Part shown: piece after piece, positions 1 to 10,134 of the stretch
Layout: each line of letters begins with the position of its first letter
Numbering within the stretch: the stretch's first letter is position 1
Source of the DNA: Proteromonas lacertae
Lineage: Eukaryota > Sar > Bigyra > Opalinata > Proteromonadidae
Direction of reading: 5' to 3'
NCBI GenBank assembly: GCA_002245135.1
Contig: NGBS01000298.1
Coordinates: 1 to 56,290, forward strand
Length of the DNA: 56,290 bases
Made by a program: the position numbers and the translations under genes
Notes under the pieces: generated by a model
The model's input: only the letters and a program-made list of their open reading frames with translations
What the model was told of the DNA's origin: nothing
Databases searched by the model: none

Positions 1-38
1 AAATTGCTTGTATTCATAGATCTAATATTAAATTTTAA
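1..38 (+). CDS. rps7: rps7, 3' end only (IR copy 1)
   Basis: The last 11 codons and TAA stop of small-subunit protein uS7, identical to the ends of the two complete copies. The gene is cut by the window edge, not truncated biologically. Confidence 0.9.
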   Translation, partial: IACIHRSNIKF

Positions 39-63
39 AGAAGTTTAACCATATTTTATTGGT

Positions 64-134
64 AGGAGAATAGTTTAATGGTAGAATGAGAACCTCCAAA
101 GTTATTGATAAGAGTTCGAATCTCTTTTCTCCTG
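64..134 (+). tRNA. trnW: tRNA-Trp(CCA), IR copy 1
   Basis: Identical to the copies at 21642-21712 and 48696-48766. The cloverleaf is described at the copy 2 gene. Confidence 0.85.
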
Positions 135-182
135 TTTTATTTTTTTATAAAATATATATAAATTATATTTTATAAAATTAAT

Positions 183-254
183 GTCTTTTTCGTCCTAGTG
201 GTTAGGACATGATCTTTTCAAGGTCAGTAGGCAAGTTCAAATCTTGCAGAGATA
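183..254 (+). tRNA. trnE: tRNA-Glu(UUC), IR copy 1
   Basis: Same gene as 21522-21593, but this copy has an extra C in the D-arm and lacks an A near the T-arm. Both are absent from the other two copies and are probably contig-end consensus errors. Confidence 0.8.
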
Positions 255-259
255 TAATT

Positions 260-658
260 ATGCCCACATTTTCTCAATTAATTAAAAATCCTCGAATTCC
301 CAAAACTTCATAAAATTAAAGCACCTTTATTAATTAATCAACCACAAAAAGAGCAATTTGCTTTAGAATTTTTATTAAAAATCCTAAAAAACCTAATTCA
401 GCTAAACGTAAAGTTGCTAATGTAGGTTTTATTAAAAAATTATCTATTTTTAGTTTTAAAAAAATAAATGTTTTAACTTATATACCTGGGATAGGGAAAT
501 AATTTACAAGCAAATTCAAATGTTTTATTTAGAGGGGGACGCGTAAAAGATTTACCTGGTGTTCGTTATCATTTAATCAGAGGTGTTCTTGATTTTAATG
601 GCGTTAAAGATAGAAAAAATGCACGTTCTAAATATGGAACTAAAAATTTAATGTTTAA
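260..658 (+). CDS. rps12: rps12, frame-disrupted in IR copy 1
   Basis: Corresponds to the intact 132-codon rps12 of copies 2 and 3. Here several single-base indels in short C, A and G runs break the frame (for example an extra C after codon 14). Since the other two copies are identical to each other and all changes are homopolymer-length changes within 0.7 kb of the contig end, error is likelier than a pseudogene. Confidence 0.8.
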
Positions 659-672
659 AATTTAAACATATA

Positions 673-746
673 TCTCTAATAGCTCAATTGGTTAGAGCTT
701 TCGACTGTTAATCGGGTGGTTATTGGTTCAAATCCAATTTAGGGAG
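673..746 (+). tRNA. trnN: tRNA-Asn(GUU), IR copy 1
   Basis: Identical to the copy at 49308-49381. It starts 14 nt after the rps12 stop. Confidence 0.88.
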
Positions 747-749
747 TTT

Positions 750-822
750 GGAAGAGTTGCTTAGTGGTTAGAGCATTACATTGTCATTGTAAATGTCGCG
801 GGTTCAAATCCCGTCTTTTCCG
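750..822 (+). tRNA. trnD: tRNA-Asp(GUC), IR copy 1
   Basis: Identical to the copies at 20951-21023 and 49385-49457. It lies 3 nt after trnN and 8 nt before nad3. Confidence 0.9.
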
Positions 823-830
823 TTTTAATT

Positions 831-1196
831 ATGAATTTTGTTTATTATAATTTTTTTGCATTATTTATTTATCTTGTAGCAAGTCTTATTCTTTCTATAA
901 TTATTTTTGGAGCTTCTTATGTTTTAGCTACCCAACAACCTGAAATTAATAAAGTAGCTGCTTATGAATGTGGTTTTGATCCATTTGGAGATTCTCGTGA
1001 AAGTTTTAATATTCAATATTATTTAGTTGCTATTTTATTTATTATTTTTGATTTAGAAATTTCATTTTTATTTCCATGGGCTATATCTTTTGATGTTTTA
1101 ACAGATTTTGGTTTATTTATTGTAATTATTTATTTAATTATTATTACAATTGGTTTCTTTTATGAATGGCGTAAAGGAGCTTTAGAATGGGAATAA
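831..1196 (+). CDS. nad3: NADH dehydrogenase subunit 3, IR copy 1
   Basis: Intact 121-codon copy, identical in protein to 20577-20942 and 49466-49831. Family evidence is given at the copy 2 gene. Confidence 0.97.
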   Translation: MNFVYYNFFALFIYLVASLILSIIIFGASYVLATQQPEINKVAAYECGFDPFGDSRESFNIQYYLVAILFIIFDLEISFLFPWAISFDVLTDFGLFIVIIYLIIITIGFFYEWRKGALEWE

Positions 1197-1230
1197 TTGT
1201 TTAATTATTTATAATTTATATAAATTGTAT

Positions 1231-1303
1231 AACGAGATAGTTTAGTGGTTAGAACGATGGAATCATAAATCATATATCGTGGGTTCAAATCCCTCTCTCG
1301 TTA
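1231..1303 (+). tRNA. tRNA with CAU anticodon (a), IR copy 1
   Basis: Identical to 20470-20542. Identity (elongator Met or lysidine-type Ile) is discussed there. Confidence 0.8.
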
Positions 1304-1313
1304 TTTATTTTTA

Positions 1314-1386
1314 CAGAGCGTAGTGTAGTTGGTAACATATTTGCTTTGGGTGTAAAAGTTCGTAGGTTCGAATCCTACCGTTCTGA
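1314..1386 (+). tRNA. trnP: tRNA-Pro(UGG), IR copy 1
   Basis: Identical to 20387-20459. It ends 14 nt before the nad6 start codon. Confidence 0.9.
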
Positions 1387-1400
1387 GGTAAATTTTTTAT

Positions 1401-1992
1401 ATGTCTAATATTTTTTTTAATCTTTTTGCTAGTTTATTATTAATTTCTTTAATAATGGTTGTATCCGTTAATAATGCAATTTATTCTGTGTTATTTTTAA
1501 TTTTTTCTTTTTTTAATGTTATGTGTTTATTATTATTATTAGGTGTTGATTTTATTTCATTAATATTTTTAATTATTTATTTAGGAGCTATTACTGTTTT
1601 ATTTTTATTCGTAATTATGATGATTCAATTAAAAACAGAAGATTTTGGAAATTTTAAATTTATTCCTGTTTTCTGTTTTGTTGTTCTTTTTATCTTTTTT
1701 ATTGATATTTTTAAAAATAATGATGTTTTTATGGTATTTTAAATGAAAATTCTAATTTAAATTATATGAATTGGTTTTTAAAAATTATTAATATTGATAA
1801 TATAAGAATGATTGGACAAATTGCTTATACTTATTTTGCTGTATATTTTATTATATCTGGTATTATTTTATTAATTGCGATGATTGGTGCTATTTTATTA
1901 AGTTTAAAAAAAAATCAATATGTTCGTAAATGGCAAAATACTTCTCAACAACTTTCTCGTTGTGTTGAAAATGCTATTTTTTTGTATATTAA
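1401..1992 (+). CDS. nad6: NADH dehydrogenase subunit 6, frame-disrupted in IR copy 1
   Basis: In this copy the 197-codon nad6 is broken by one T missing from a T run near codon 113, giving a premature TAA. A second T is missing from the T run at the 3' end. Downstream sequence still encodes the nad6 C-terminal half in another frame. Copies 2 and 3 are intact and agree with each other, so a homopolymer sequencing error is the simplest reading. Confidence 0.88.
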
Positions 1993-2031
1993 TTATTAAT
2001 TATATTTTTTTATAAATATTTATTTATATTT

Positions 2032-2112
2032 GTCTGTCTGGTGGAATTGGTTAGACACGGAAGACTTAAAATCTTCTCCTTTGGGGTGCAGGTTCAAATC
2101 CTGTGATAGATA
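2032..2112 (+). tRNA. trnL: tRNA-Leu(UAA), IR copy 1
   Basis: Identical to 19659-19739: a class II tRNA with a long variable arm. Confidence 0.88.
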
Positions 2113-2119
2113 TTGCGTG

Positions 2120-2192
2120 GAGCTTGTAGCTTAATGGTTAAAGCATGCCGCTCATAACGGTGTCATTGTAGGTTCAAGTCCTGCCTGGCTTA
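2120..2192 (+). tRNA. tRNA with CAU anticodon (b), IR copy 1
   Basis: Identical to 19579-19651; see there for structure and identity. Confidence 0.8.
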
Positions 2193-2213
2193 TTTTTTTT
2201 ATATAAATACAAT

Positions 2214-2298
2214 GGAAGGGTTGCTTAATTGGTTATAGCAGCAGTTTGCTAAACTGCCGACATTTTTTGTCTTATGGGTTCAAGTCCCATTCTTTCCG
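2214..2298 (+). tRNA. trnS: tRNA-Ser(GCU), IR copy 1
   Basis: Identical to 19472-19556. The spacer before it is one T shorter than in the other copies. Confidence 0.88.
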
Positions 2299-2304
2299 TT
2301 ATTT

Positions 2305-2376
2305 GCGAATATATATCAATGGTTAGATAAGTTGTCTTCCAAACAGCGTATATGGGTTCGATTCTCATTATTCGCA
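2305..2376 (+). tRNA. trnG: tRNA-Gly(UCC), IR copy 1
   Basis: Identical to 19394-19465. Confidence 0.88.
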
Positions 2377-2378
2377 TT

Positions 2379-2452
2379 ACCAGAATGATGTAATTGGTAA
2401 ACATACTGTATTTAGGTTGCAGTTTCTGGGGGTTCAAGTCCTCTTTCTGGTA
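2379..2452 (+). tRNA. trnL: tRNA-Leu(UAG), IR copy 1
   Basis: Identical to 19318-19391, including its unusually short variable region. Confidence 0.82.
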
Positions 2453-2463
2453 GTTTTTATGTT

Positions 2464-2598
2464 ATGAAATTTAAAAAATTAAAAAATTATAATACTTTTT
2501 TAATTCAAAAAGATTATTCTATTTCTATTATACCTCGTGTTTTTTATTTTAATAATTTTATAATTGTTAAAGATATTATTTTAAAGAAAATAAAATAA
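2464..2598 (+). CDS. orf44, hypothetical small basic protein, IR copy 1
   Basis: Identical to the copy at 19172-19306, where it is described. Confidence 0.4.
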   Translation: MKFKKLKNYNTFLIQKDYSISIIPRVFYFNNFIIVKDIILKKIK

Positions 2599-2605
2599 TA
2601 ATTAA

Positions 2606-2679
2606 GGTGAATATAACTCAGTTGGTAGAGTGACAATTTGTGGTATTGTAGGTCGCAGGTTCAAATCCTGTTATTTACC
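2606..2679 (+). tRNA. trnH: tRNA-His(GUG), IR copy 1
   Basis: Identical to 19091-19164. The first base is the encoded G at position -1. Confidence 0.9.
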
Positions 2680-2684
2680 CTTTT

Positions 2685-2755
2685 GGTTAGATAACATAAT
2701 GGTTATGTAGCGGATTGCAAATCCGTGTATGATGGTTCGATTCCGTCTCTAACCT
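2685..2755 (+). tRNA. trnC: tRNA-Cys(GCA), IR copy 1
   Basis: Identical to 19015-19085. Confidence 0.9.
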
Positions 2756-2762
2756 TTAATTC

Positions 2763-2833
2763 GGGATATAGCTCAATGGTAGAGTGTGTAGTTTGCAACT
2801 ATAATGTTATCGGTTCGAGTCCGTTTATCTCCA
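2763..2833 (+). tRNA. trnA: tRNA-Ala(UGC), IR copy 1
   Basis: Same gene as 18936-19007 but with three rather than four G at the 5' end, so one acceptor base is missing. Probably a homopolymer error. Confidence 0.85.
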
Positions 2834-2844
2834 TTTTTTTTTAA

Positions 2845-2918
2845 GTATTCTTAGCTCAATTGGATAGAGCAATTGTTTTCTAAACTATAGATTAGCGGTT
2901 CGAGTCCGTTAGAGTACG
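2845..2918 (+). tRNA. trnR: tRNA-Arg(UCU), IR copy 1
   Basis: Identical to 18851-18924. Confidence 0.88.
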
Positions 2919-2998
2919 ATTTTTTTGATTATTTTAAAAAAAAATATTAAAATTTAACAAAAAAAATTATTATATGTAAGGAGTTTGTTTTTTTATTT

Positions 2999-4525
2999 GA
3001 GAGTTTGATCCTGGCTCTGAATGAACGCTAGTAGAATGCTTAACACATGCAAGTTTTACGCCATGTTATTAATAAATTATGGTGTAGCAAACGGGTGAGT
3101 AATGAATAATAATTGACCATTAAGTATGGTTTAATGTTTATAGTAGTTTTTTTAGTGTATTCTACTATTATTTATAAATACCATATAACTATATATCTAT
3201 TTTAGATATATTAGTACAAAGATAATATCGCTTAATGACAATTATGTTTTAAGATTAGGTTGTTGGTGAGGTCAGAGCTTACCAAGCCGATGATCTTTAG
3301 TTGGATTGAGAGATCGACCAGCCACATTGGGACTGAGACAAGGCCCAAGCTTTTTTAAAGCCAGCAGTGAGGAATATTGGACAATGAACGAAAGTTTGAT
3401 CCAGCAATTCTACATGAGTGATGAAGGCTAAATTTAGTCGTAAAACTCTATAGTATAGGAGGATGATGACGTTACTATACTAAAAGTCCCAGCAAATTTC
3501 GTGCCAGCAGCTGCGGTTATACGAGAGGGGCAAGCGTTATTCGTCTTTACTGGGCGTAAAAAGTTTTTCAGGTGATTTTTTAAGTTGAATATTTAAATCT
3601 AAAGCTCAACTTTAGTCAATTATCAATACTAAAAAATTTGAGTATAACAGAAGATAACAGAATTTCTAGTTCAGGTTTAAAATCCGATTCAGATTAGAAA
3701 GAATAACTATAGGCGAAGGCAGTTATCTAGGTTAATACTGACACTCAAAAACGAAGGCATGGGTAGCGAAAAGGATTTGGTACCCTTATAGTCCATGCAG
3801 TAAACTATGAATGTTAAATATTGGATTTATTTCAATATTAAAGCTTACGCGTTAAACATTCTGCCTGGTTAGTACGACCGCAAGGTTGAAAATCAAAGGA
3901 ATTGGCGGGACTAGTTTTAGCGGTGGAGCATGTGGTTTAATCTGATAGTCCGCGTAAAACCTTACCAGTTTTGACAAGAATTAGGTGTTGCATGGTCGTC
4001 GTCAGCCCGTGTCGTGAGATTTTTAGTTAACTCTTTTAACGGGCGAAACCCTTTTAGCTTATTATTTTATATATTTATTAAATTTATTGTTTAATAGGTA
4101 TTATTTTTTAATTATTGTAAGCTAGACTACTTATATAAATAAGGGGAAGTAAAGGATGACGTCAGATCGTTATGACCCGTATAAACTGGGCTACACATGT
4201 GCTACAATGATAATTACAATGGGATGCAATGATGTAAATCGGAGCAAATCCTTAAAAATTATTTTAGTACGGATTATAGATTGCAATTTATCTATATGAA
4301 GGTGGAATCGCTAGTAATCGCGAATCAGCACGTCGCGGTGAATTTTTATCTAGTCTTGTACACACTGCCCGTCATATTCGGGGAGAATGTAAGGTTTGAA
4401 GTATATTAAGTTATTATTTTGTTTATTTTATAAATAAATGTTATAATGGTTTAATATACAATTTCCGAATGTTCAACACGAATAAAGTCGTAACAAGGTA
4501 GCCGTACGGGAACGTGCGGCTGGAA
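2999..4525 (+). rRNA. rns: Small-subunit rRNA, IR copy 1
   Basis: Third copy of the SSU rRNA described at 17243-18770. It lacks one G in the GGGG run near 3907 but keeps the GGGG near 4380 that copy 3 shortens. Confidence 0.95.
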
Positions 4526-4563
4526 TTTATTTATAAAATTTTATATACATATATTAATTTTTG

Positions 4564-4637
4564 GAGTAATTAGCTCAGTTGGTTAGAGTGCCTCTCTTAC
4601 AAAGAGGATGTCAGCGGTTCAATTCCGTTATTACTCA
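4564..4637 (+). tRNA. trnV: tRNA-Val(UAC), IR copy 1
   Basis: Identical to 17131-17204. It lies between rns and rnl. Confidence 0.92.
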
Positions 4638-4642
4638 TTATT

Positions 4643-4713
4643 AGCAGAGAAAAGCGCGGTGGCTACCTAGACTCATGTTCTAGGGTTTTTAGGTTCAACT
4701 CCTAACTTTGCTA
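4643..4713 (+). tRNA. trnM: tRNA-Met(CAU) (c), probable initiator, IR copy 1
   Basis: Identical to 17055-17125; reasoning for initiator identity is given there. Confidence 0.8.
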
Positions 4714-4724
4714 AAAGTATTTAA

Positions 4725-6986
4725 AAAATAAACTAATTTAAGAGCATTAGACGGATACCTTGGTATTTAATTTTAAGACGTTTTTATTACGAAAAATTAT
4801 AGGTAGTTTTTAACAATGATCTATAAAATTCTTTTGAGGAAACTTAAGTAATAAATTCTTTATTATATATTTAGTGAATTGAAACATCTTAGTAGCTAAA
4901 AGAAAAGAAATCAAAAGAGATTCCGTTAGTAGTGGCGAGCGAATGCGGATTAGGTTTATTTTAAATAATATGTATTTGAATTCCTAAGAAGGTTTAGTCC
5001 TGTAGAATATTATTATTTAAAATTTTAGTAAAACAGTATATGTTTGTTCTGTTTGAATATAGGGGAACCATCCTCTAAACCTAAATATAATTAAATAACC
5101 GAAAGCGTACATAGTATCGTGAGAGAAAGGTGAAAAAGAATTCGTGAAATTGAAAAGATATTGAAATCTAATGTTTACAATCAATTGAAGCTTTGTAATA
5201 AGCAACAATATACCTTTTGCATAATGGGTCAACTACTTTATTTATATAGCAAGCTTAAATCTTTAGATGTAGGCGTAGTTAATGCATATAATAATATTTT
5301 CACAGTTATATAAATAATACCCGAAATCAAGTGATCTAACCATGAACAGGTTGAAAACAGGGTAACACTTGTTGAAGGACCGAACTCGTGTATGTTGCAA
5401 TATACTGGGATGATTTGTGGTTAGGAGTGAAAGGCTAATCAAACTTGAAGATAGCTGGTTTTCTGCGAAATCTATAGAAGTAGAGTGCTGAATGTTTTTT
5501 ATGTAGGGTAGAGAACTTTTTAAATGAGGGGAACACTTTGTTTTACCGAGTTTAGGAAAACTTCGAATATGCATATTTTAAAGTTTAGTAAACAGACTGT
5601 GGGTGCTAAGGTCCATGGTCAAGAGGGAAACAGCCCAGACTGTATGCTAAGGTCTTGAAGTTTTTTTTTATCGAATAAGGATATTTAATTACGATTATAA
5701 CCAAAAGGTAGGCCCGGAAGCAGCCATTCTTTAACGAAAGCGTAATAGCTCATTGGTTTAGTAATTTAAGTCCTAAGATTTATATAGACTTAAAAAAAAC
5801 ACCGAAGCAGCAGAATTTAATTTTTTAATTAAATTGGTAGCAGAACGTTTTGTATATTTTAAGATAAATTGTAAAATTTATTAAATTAATATCAAAAGTG
5901 ATAATGTTGACATGAGTAACGATAAACAGAGATTTAAATCTTTGTCGCCGTAAATTTAAGGTTTTCAGTGTTAAAATTTATTGCATTGAGTTAGTCGGTC
6001 TCTAAGAATAAATTGCGAAAGCTTTTTTGATGAGTATTTGTATTTATATGGACATTTTATTTTTTATTTATTAAATTAATGGTTTTTTAATAAATTGATA
6101 ATAAAATCTAGAAAAAAAAATACAGTATAAACCGTACTATAAACCGACACAGGTAAATAGGTTGAATAAACTAAGGCGTAAAGAGAACTATGGTGAAGGA
6201 ACTCGGCAAATTGACTTTGTAACTTTGGAAGAAAAAGTTCCTATTAAACTAGGAGTTATATAAAAGGGGGTTGCGACTGTTTATTAAAAACACAGGATTC
6301 TGCTAAATCGTAAGATGAAGTATAGGATCTGACACCTGCCCGGTGCTAGTATGATAAAATATTAAGGTTTATTGCTTTGATATTTAATGTCTAGTAAACG
6401 GCAGCCGTAACACTGACGGTTCTAAGGTAGCGAAATTCCTTGTCAGCTAATTACTGACCTGCATGAATGGTGTAACGACTTCCCCACTGTCTCCACCATA
6501 GACTTTGTGAAATTGATATATCGGTGAAAACGCCGATTTCTTGTGATAGGACGCGAAGACCCTATGCACCTTTACTACACCTTTATATTGCTTTTGATAT
6601 TATCATGCATAGAATAGGCGGGAGCCATTATAACACCTTAATTCCGGTTAATTGTGGAGGCTTCTTTGTAATACCGCCCTTGATATTTATCTGAGCTAAT
6701 TTTTGTTTTAAAATATTTTGACATTGTAAAGTTGGTAGTTTGATTGGGGAGGTTTTCTCCTAAAATGTAACGGAGAAGTACTAAGGTAAGTTCGGGTTGA
6801 TAATTTTATCAACTTTAGAGTGTAATGGCATAAACTTGCTTGACTGTAAGACTTACTAGTCGAACAGAAACGAAAGTTGGTCATAGTGATCCGGTGGTTC
6901 TGTATGGAAAGGCCATCGCTTAACGGATAAAAGGTACGCTAGGGATAACAGGCTGATAATTCTTGAGAGTTCTTATCGATGGAATT

Positions 6987-7019
<33 letters not shown>

Positions 7020-7400
7020 AGTGCTGCAGTAGGTTCTAAGGGTTTGGCTGTTCGCCAATTAAAGTGGTACGCGAGCTGGGTTTAAAACGTCGTGAGACAG
7101 TTTGGTTTCTATCTATCATGAGGGTTATAATATTGAAAGGAGAATACTTTAGTACGTAAGGATTAAGTATGGTTGACCTCTGGTTTATCAATTATTCTAC
7201 CAAGAGTATCGTTGAGTAGCTACGTCAATTTGGAATAATTGCTGTAAAATTAAATAAGCAAGAAATCCTCCTTAATATTTATATTATTTTTATAAATTTA
7301 TTTATAATTACAAATTGTAGAAGACTACTACTTTAATAGGCTTTGTGTGTAAGTTTGGTAACAAATTTAGCTAAAAAGTACTAATATTTTTGTTGGGTTT
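4725..7400 (+). rRNA. rnl: Large-subunit rRNA, IR copy 1
   Basis: Copy of the LSU rRNA described at 14367-17043, one T shorter in a T run near 6022. Ends are approximate (about 10 nt). Confidence 0.95.
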
Positions 7401-7415
7401 ATTTTTTATTACTAT

Positions 7416-7497
7416 AGAGATGTCGCCTAGTGGTTTGGGCAGGGCACTGTAAATGCTCCAGAGTTATCTATCGTAGGTTCAAATCCTATCATCTCTA
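7416..7497 (+). tRNA. trnY: tRNA-Tyr(GUA), IR copy 1
   Basis: Identical to 14270-14351. It follows rnl by 15 nt. Confidence 0.9.
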
Positions 7498-7506
7498 GTA
7501 GTTTTG

Positions 7507-7580
7507 GGATGTGTAGCTCAATTGGTTAGAGCATTCGACTTTTAATCGGGCGGTTTAGGGTTCGAGTCCCTACACGTTCA
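7507..7580 (+). tRNA. trnK: tRNA-Lys(UUU), IR copy 1
   Basis: Identical to 14187-14260. Confidence 0.92.
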
Positions 7581-7601
7581 TTATAATTTTCGCATGTATG
7601 A

Positions 7602-7901
7602 ATGGCTTCCTTTTATATTAGTGTGGGTATTGCTATATTTTCATTAGGACTTTTTGGTATTATTATTAATAAAAAAAATATTTTATTAATTATTATTTCT
7701 ATTGAATTATTATTATTAGGTGTAACTTTTAGTTTAGTTGCTTATTCTGTTTTTTTAGATGATATTGTTGGTCAATTTTTTGTTTTATTAATTTTAACAG
7801 TAGCTGCTGCTGAATCTTCTATTGGACTATCTATTTTAGTTGTTCATTATCGTATACATAAATGTATTTTATCAGAACGTTATAACGTTATGCTTGGTTA
7901 A
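7602..7901 (+). CDS. nad4L: NADH dehydrogenase subunit 4L, IR copy 1
   Basis: Intact 99-codon copy identical to 13866-14165. An upstream ATG 8 nt before the start is out of frame, so the ATG at 7602 is used. Confidence 0.95.
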   Translation: MASFYISVGIAIFSLGLFGIIINKKNILLIIISIELLLLGVTFSLVAYSVFLDDIVGQFFVLLILTVAAAESSIGLSILVVHYRIHKCILSERYNVMLG

Positions 7902-8090
7902 TTAAACATTTATGTTTTGTTTTGTTTTTAACCTTCTTTACTATTTGAATAAGATTAAGGTTTTAACTTTATAATAATATTTATTAATTTATTAATTAGT
8001 ATTATTATATTTGTTTTTGAATAAATATTCAATGAAAGAATTAATTCAATTTTTTTTTAATTTGAAATAATAATTTATTTGTATTATTGT
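7902..8090 (+). other. nad4L-nad2 spacer with hairpins
   Basis: This is the longest IR spacer and holds no tRNA and no ORF. It contains an imperfect hairpin at 7930-7962 (AACCTT paired with AAGGTT), a perfect 7-bp inverted repeat at 8017-8032 (TTGAATA/TATTCAA, 2-nt gap) and the palindrome GAATTAATTC at 8038-8047. Since most IR mRNAs are flanked by tRNAs that could guide processing, these hairpins may mark the nad4L/nad2 junction instead. That role is inference. Confidence 0.5.
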
Positions 8091-9623
8091 ATGTGGTTTT
8101 TTAATTTTTTTAATTCTCCTGTAAATTTTTATTCTTTTGATTTAATTTTTTTTATTTTATCAACTTTTATAATTTTTATTTTTGGTGTTCATTTTTCAGA
8201 TAAAAATGTAATTACTTTATCTGAAAATAATAATATGAAATTTTCTTCTAATTTAAGTTGTCGTGTTTATCCTATTCTTACACCTGTTATTACTTCTTTA
8301 TCTATTTTAGCTTTATTTCTTGTGTTATTTATTATTTGTAAAAATGGTATATATTTTAGTGGTTTATTTAGTAATAGTATTCTTATTGATCAAGGTGTAT
8401 TTTATGCTAAAATAGTTATTATAGGTTTTGCTATTTGTTGTTTATTTGCTTCTTTTAATTATTTATCTTCTTTTAAATTTAATTCTTTTGAATATATTAC
8501 TTTATTAAATATTGCACTTTTAGGTATTTTATTAGTTGCTTCTTCTTTTGATTTTATTCTAGTTTATTTAGCTATTGAATTACAAAGTTTAAGTTTCTAT
8601 ATTTTAGCTTCTTTAAAACGTAATTCTGTATTTTCTACTGAAGCTGGGTTAAAATATTTTATTTTAGGTGCTGTTTCTTCTGGTTTTTTATTATTAGGTA
8701 TTTCTTTAATTTATGGTTATACTGGTTTAACTAATTTTGAAGAATTAATTCAATATTTTTTAAATGGTGATTTAAATAATGTTATTATTTTAGGTCTTCT
8801 TTTTATTATTGTTGCTTTTTTATTTAAATTAACTGCAGCTCCTTTTCATATGTGGTCTCCAGATGTTTATGAAGGTGCACCTACTATTATTTCTATGTTC
8901 TTTGCTGTTGTTCCTAAATTTGCTATAGTTGTTTTATTAATTCGTATTTTAGTTTCAGTTTTCTTTGATTATATTACTATTTGGCAACCTATTATTTTAT
9001 TAAGTGCTTTTGTTTCTATTCTTATTTCTACTTTTGCTTCTATTAAACAAACTAAAATTAAACGTTTTTTAGCTTATAGTTCTATAGCACATATTGGATT
9101 TATTTTATTAGGTATTGCTGTTGGTACTGCTGAAGGTATACAAGGTGCTATCTTTTATTCAATTGCTTATGTTGTTATGACTATAGGTGTTTGGGCTTTT
9201 GTTTTAACTTTTTATAGTTATTCTAATAATAATATTATTTATATTTCAGATTTAGCTTCTTTTTATAGAATTAATCCGATTATTGCTATTACTTTTTTAT
9301 CTATTATGTTCTCTATGGCTGGTGTTCCACCTTTTTTAGGATTTTTTTCTAAATTTTTTATTTTTTTTGCTACTATTGAAGCATCATTTTATTTTATATC
9401 AATTATTTGTATATTAATGAGTGTTATTGGTTCTTATTATTATATTCGTTTTGTTAAAGTTATTTTTTTCGAAAATAGTGCAAATTGGGTAGTTTTAAAA
9501 CCAATTCATAGAAGTTTAGCTTTTGTTTTAGGTTTAGTTTTAATTATTATTGCTTGTTTTATTTTTTATCCAAATATTTTATATTTATTTAGTCATAAAT
9601 TAGCTTATTTACTTTGTATTTAA
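8091..9623 (+). CDS. nad2: NADH dehydrogenase subunit 2, IR copy 1
   Basis: Intact 510-codon copy identical to 12144-13676. An in-frame TTG lies 12 nt upstream, but the ATG at 8091 is the first ordinary start and is preferred. Confidence 0.95.
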   Translation: MWFFNFFNSPVNFYSFDLIFFILSTFIIFIFGVHFSDKNVITLSENNNMKFSSNLSCRVYPILTPVITSLSILALFLVLFIICKNGIYFSGLFSNSILIDQGVFYAKIVIIGFAICCLFASFNYLSSFKFNSFEYITLLNIALLGILLVASSFDFILVYLAIELQSLSFYILASLKRNSVFSTEAGLKYFILGAVSSGFLLLGISLIYGYTGLTNFEELIQYFLNGDLNNVIILGLLFIIVAFLFKLTAAPFHMWSPDVYEGAPTIISMFFAVVPKFAIVVLLIRILVSVFFDYITIWQPIILLSAFVSILISTFASIKQTKIKRFLAYSSIAHIGFILLGIAVGTAEGIQGAIFYSIAYVVMTIGVWAFVLTFYSYSNNNIIYISDLASFYRINPIIAITFLSIMFSMAGVPPFLGFFSKFFIFFATIEASFYFISIICILMSVIGSYYYIRFVKVIFFENSANWVVLKPIHRSLAFVLGLVLIIIACFIFYPNILYLFSHKLAYLLCI

Positions 9624-9637
9624 GTTAATTTAATTAT

Positions 9638-9711
9638 GTTCAAATAGCTCAGTTGGTTAGAGTAGAGGTTTGAAAAACCTTTTGTCGGTGGTTCGAGTCC
9701 ACTTTTGGACA
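9638..9711 (+). tRNA. trnF: tRNA-Phe(GAA), IR copy 1
   Basis: Identical to 12056-12129. Confidence 0.92.
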
Positions 9712-9713
9712 TG

Positions 9714-9787
9714 GAGTCTATAACTCAGTTGGTTAGAGTGTGCGTTTGATAAGCGCAATGTCAGTAGTTCGATTCTACTTAGACTCA
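9714..9787 (+). tRNA. trnI: tRNA-Ile(GAU), IR copy 1
   Basis: Identical to 11980-12053. Only 2 nt separate it from trnF. Confidence 0.92.
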
Positions 9788-9795
9788 TTAAATTT

Positions 9796-10134
9796 ATGGT
9801 ATTTTCTATTTCTTTACATATTAAATCTGATAATAAAAGTTTAATTGATTTTTATACTAATACTATTTTTAATTTATTAAAATCTTATCAGATTTCTGTT
9901 TCAGATCCCTTTGCTTTACCTCATAAAATTTCAAAATTTACTGTTTTAAGATCACCACATGTTTATAAAAAAGCTCGTGAACAATTTGAGTATCATGTGT
10001 TTTCTTATTTTATTAATATTTATTGTAATAATGATATTCAATTATATCGTAAAATTTTTTTTATTTTAACTTTTTTAAAATATCAATTACCAGCAGGGAT
10101 AACTATTAAATTTAAAAATACTTTAAAATTATAA
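9796..10134 (+). CDS. rps10: Ribosomal protein S10, IR copy 1
   Basis: Intact 112-codon copy identical to 11633-11971. The last A of its stop is the first A of the nad9 start. Confidence 0.93.
   Translation: MVFSISLHIKSDNKSLIDFYTNTIFNLLKSYQISVSDPFALPHKISKFTVLRSPHVYKKAREQFEYHVFSYFINIYCNNDIQLYRKIFFILTFLKYQLPAGITIKFKNTLKL

Noticed and set aside
1766-1999. A separate 77-codon gene after nad6 in copy 1
   Set aside because: It is the C-terminal part of nad6 displaced by a T-run length change. Copies 2 and 3 read straight through.
2249-2437. 62-codon antisense frame across trnS(GCU), trnG and trnL(UAG)
   Set aside because: It consists of tRNA sequence read backwards. The tRNAs fold well, so the frame is a shadow.
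5017-5574. Open frames of 71 and 103 codons antisense to rnl (also at 16194-16751 and 53656-54213)
   Set aside because: They lie wholly within conserved LSU rRNA on the opposite strand and repeat in each IR copy only because the rRNA does.
4725-7400. Introns in rnl or rns
   Set aside because: Conserved landmarks follow each other at bacterial spacing and total lengths are normal.
8079-8090. nad2 starting at an in-frame TTG (MYYC extension)
   Set aside because: An ATG follows four codons later, other genes here use ATG, and the extension has no family support.
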